Assembly: GCA_031401675.1 (NCBI GenBank)
Contig: JANNRR010000135.1
Location: 1-32,123 of the forward strand
Direction: 5' to 3'
Length of the DNA: 32,123 nt
Source of the DNA: JANNRR01 sp031401675
GTDB taxonomy: Bacteria; Pseudomonadota; Alphaproteobacteria; Rhodobacterales; Rhodobacteraceae
Shown: positions 30,849-32,123 of the stretch, piece by piece
How positions within the stretch are numbered: the stretch's first letter is position 1
Layout: the number at the start of each line of letters is the position of its first letter
The notes under the pieces: generated by a model
The model's input: the letters and a program-made list of their open reading frames with translations, nothing else
The model's database searches: none
What the model was told of the DNA's origin: nothing
Translations under genes and position numbers: made by a program

Positions 30849-32123
30849 GGGCAAACACCGCCAGCAGCGCCGCCGGACTGATCCGCGCCAGCCGCCGCAC
30901 CGGTACCGCCGCCGCCAGCCCGGCGGCCAGAAACCCCAGCCCCGCCAGCCGCAGCCAGTCCAGCGGGAACAGATGCAGCGGCAGCCGCCAGCCAAAGGCC
31001 TCGACATTCACCACCGCCAGCAACACCCAGGCCAGGCCCAGCCCGACCGGCAGCGCCACCAGCATCGCCAGCCCGGCCAGCATCAGCGCGCGCAGGAACT
31101 CCAGCCGCGCCAGTGCCGCCCTGGTCAGCCCCATCGCCCAGACTGGTGCCACCTGCGGCAACCGCATCCCGGCCAGCGCCGTCAGACTGGCAAACATCGC
31201 CAGCCCGGCCACCGCCAGCGTCAGCACGTTCAGGGCCGCCGTCACCGTGAACGTCCGCTCGAACACCTGCAGCGACAGCGCCTTGATCCCGGCCTGATCG
31301 ATCACCGCCGTCCCCGGCAGATCGAACTGCGCCTGCAGCGCTTCGGCCAGGGCCGCCGCCCGCTCCGGTGCCACCCGGATCCCGAACCGCAGTTTCGACA
31401 CGTCGGGATAGTGCGCCGCCAGCGCCGTCAGCCCGACGATCACTTGTCCCGACATGTTGCCATAGTCGGAATAGACCCCGACCACCCGCGGCGCCCAGCC
31501 GCCCGGCAACAGCACCGGCGCGCCCAGTTCCAGACCCTGCCGATAGAACAGCTGCTCGTTGATCAGCACTCCTTGTCCGGCCGCCACCATGTCCCAGACC
31601 CCAGTCTCGGCGGCGAGCAAGGGCCAGTTGTCGCGATAGGTGGCATGATCGGCGACAGCGTACAGGCTTCCCGGCGCGCCGTACAAATCGATGGGCAAGT
31701 CCCAGATCGGCAGCACCGCATCGACCTGCGGCACCAGCCAGGCCCGCATCGCCTCGGCCTCGGCTTCGTCCCGCGCCGCGACATACAGTTCCGATGCCAG
31801 CCGCTGATCCAGCCAGCCGACAAAGGTCAGCCGGAAGCTCTCGACCATTGTTCCCACCCCCAGATTGGTCGCCAGCGCCAGCATCAGTGCCGCCAGCGCA
31901 AGCGACAGGCCCGGCAATTGCACCCGCGTATCGGCCCAGAACCACGCCGCCACTACCCCGCGCGCCCGCCGCCCGGCCAGCGCCAGCAGCCCCGCCATCA
32001 CCACCGGCAACCCCGAGGCCGCCCCCAGAAACAGCCCGGCCAGCACCAAGAACCCGGACACCAGCCCGGACCCGAACAGCAAAATCCCCGCCGCCACCCC
32101 CAGGAAACCCGCCGCCGCTAGCC
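30838..32123 (-). CDS. FtsX-family ABC transporter permease, 5' truncated by the window
   Basis: About 428 C-terminal residues of an FtsX/MacB-type permease; the frame is open through the window edge, so the GTG at 32097 is not the true start. Visible are membrane helices near the edge (LLFGSGLVSGFLVLAGLFLG and SLALAALMLALATNLGVGTM), a periplasmic domain (about residues 75-275 of the visible part) and three C-terminal helices: VLTLAVAGLAMFASLTALAG, LMLAGLAMLVALPVGLGLAW and LAGLGFLAAGLAAAVPVRRL, ending with the family's ISPAALLAVFAHER-like tail. The partner ATPase should be upstream, outside the window. It probably moves lipid or lipoprotein substrates together with the AttH-like protein. Confidence 0.9.
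   Translation of the reverse strand, partial: LAAAGFLGVAAGILLFGSGLVSGFLVLAGLFLGAASGLPVVMAGLLALAGRRARGVVAAWFWADTRVQLPGLSLALAALMLALATNLGVGTMVESFRLTFVGWLDQRLASELYVAARDEAEAEAMRAWLVPQVDAVLPIWDLPIDLYGAPGSLYAVADHATYRDNWPLLAAETGVWDMVAAGQGVLINEQLFYRQGLELGAPVLLPGGWAPRVVGVYSDYGNMSGQVIVGLTALAAHYPDVSKLRFGIRVAPERAAALAEALQAQFDLPGTAVIDQAGIKALSLQVFERTFTVTAALNVLTLAVAGLAMFASLTALAGMRLPQVAPVWAMGLTRAALARLEFLRALMLAGLAMLVALPVGLGLAWVLLAVVNVEAFGWRLPLHLFPLDWLRLAGLGFLAAGLAAAVPVRRLARISPAALLAVFAHER

Overview
The window is GC-rich chromosomal DNA from an alphaproteobacterium, most likely a member of the Rhodobacterales (Rhodobacteraceae). The call rests on protein families and their arrangement: the alphaproteobacterial families DUF2125 and DUF1489, a Hint-domain protein of the rhodobacterial type, short-form HisG paired with HisZ, an alphaproteobacterial histidyl-tRNA synthetase, a compact B12-dependent ribonucleotide reductase, and two TTAA-N7-TTAAC sites of the kind bound by CtrA. 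No phage, CRISPR array, tRNA or rRNA gene was seen. Most of the region is core genome.

Layout. 1-1552: the 3' end of clpA and a translationally coupled secreted M23 peptidase. 1632-5182 (minus): a proton-channel stator pair, a MotA/TolQ-like protein and a MotB/OmpA-like protein with a very long coiled coil. 5286-6930: a gamma-glutamylcyclotransferase and a DUF2125 protein, divergent. 6931-9935 (minus): a tight hisC - prephenate dehydrogenase - extensin-like cluster. 10135-10755 (minus): rpsD with its own promoter, a structured leader and a terminator. 10955-12046 (minus): a Hint-domain protein with an upstream CtrA-type site. 12502-15364: nrdJ and a DUF1489 gene fired from back-to-back promoters. 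15365-17035: an accessory-looking patch in which a quinone-oxidoreductase-like gene is bracketed by about 90-bp direct repeats (57 bp identical). 17036-18665 (minus): a Tat-exported molybdenum oxidoreductase and its membrane cytochrome b. 18794-22124 (minus): the overlapping hisS-hisZ-hisG operon. 22236-24663: slyX, then a NarL-type two-component pair. 24924-29700: an extracytoplasmic group made of a Tat-exported Gly/Ser/Asp-rich protein, a small secreted peptide and a 1040-residue RTX protein with a predicted seven-bladed propeller. 29778-32123 (minus): an AttH-like lipocalin and an FtsX-type ABC permease, the latter cut by the window edge.

How the genes work together. Histidine biosynthesis (hisC, hisG, hisZ) and use (hisS) are represented in two separate operons; hisC is tied to tyrosine synthesis through the neighbouring dehydrogenase. 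Envelope functions are common: M23 peptidase, stator pair, extensin-like protein, molybdoenzyme/cytochrome pair, AttH/FtsX pair.

Most unusual items: the seven exact 28-residue units in the stator protein, the repeat-bracketed oxidoreductase gene, the two CtrA-type sites, the structured rpsD leader, the two-fold repeat in the Tat-exported protein and the propeller-RTX fusion. All functional statements are from sequence reading and family knowledge; no search was run.
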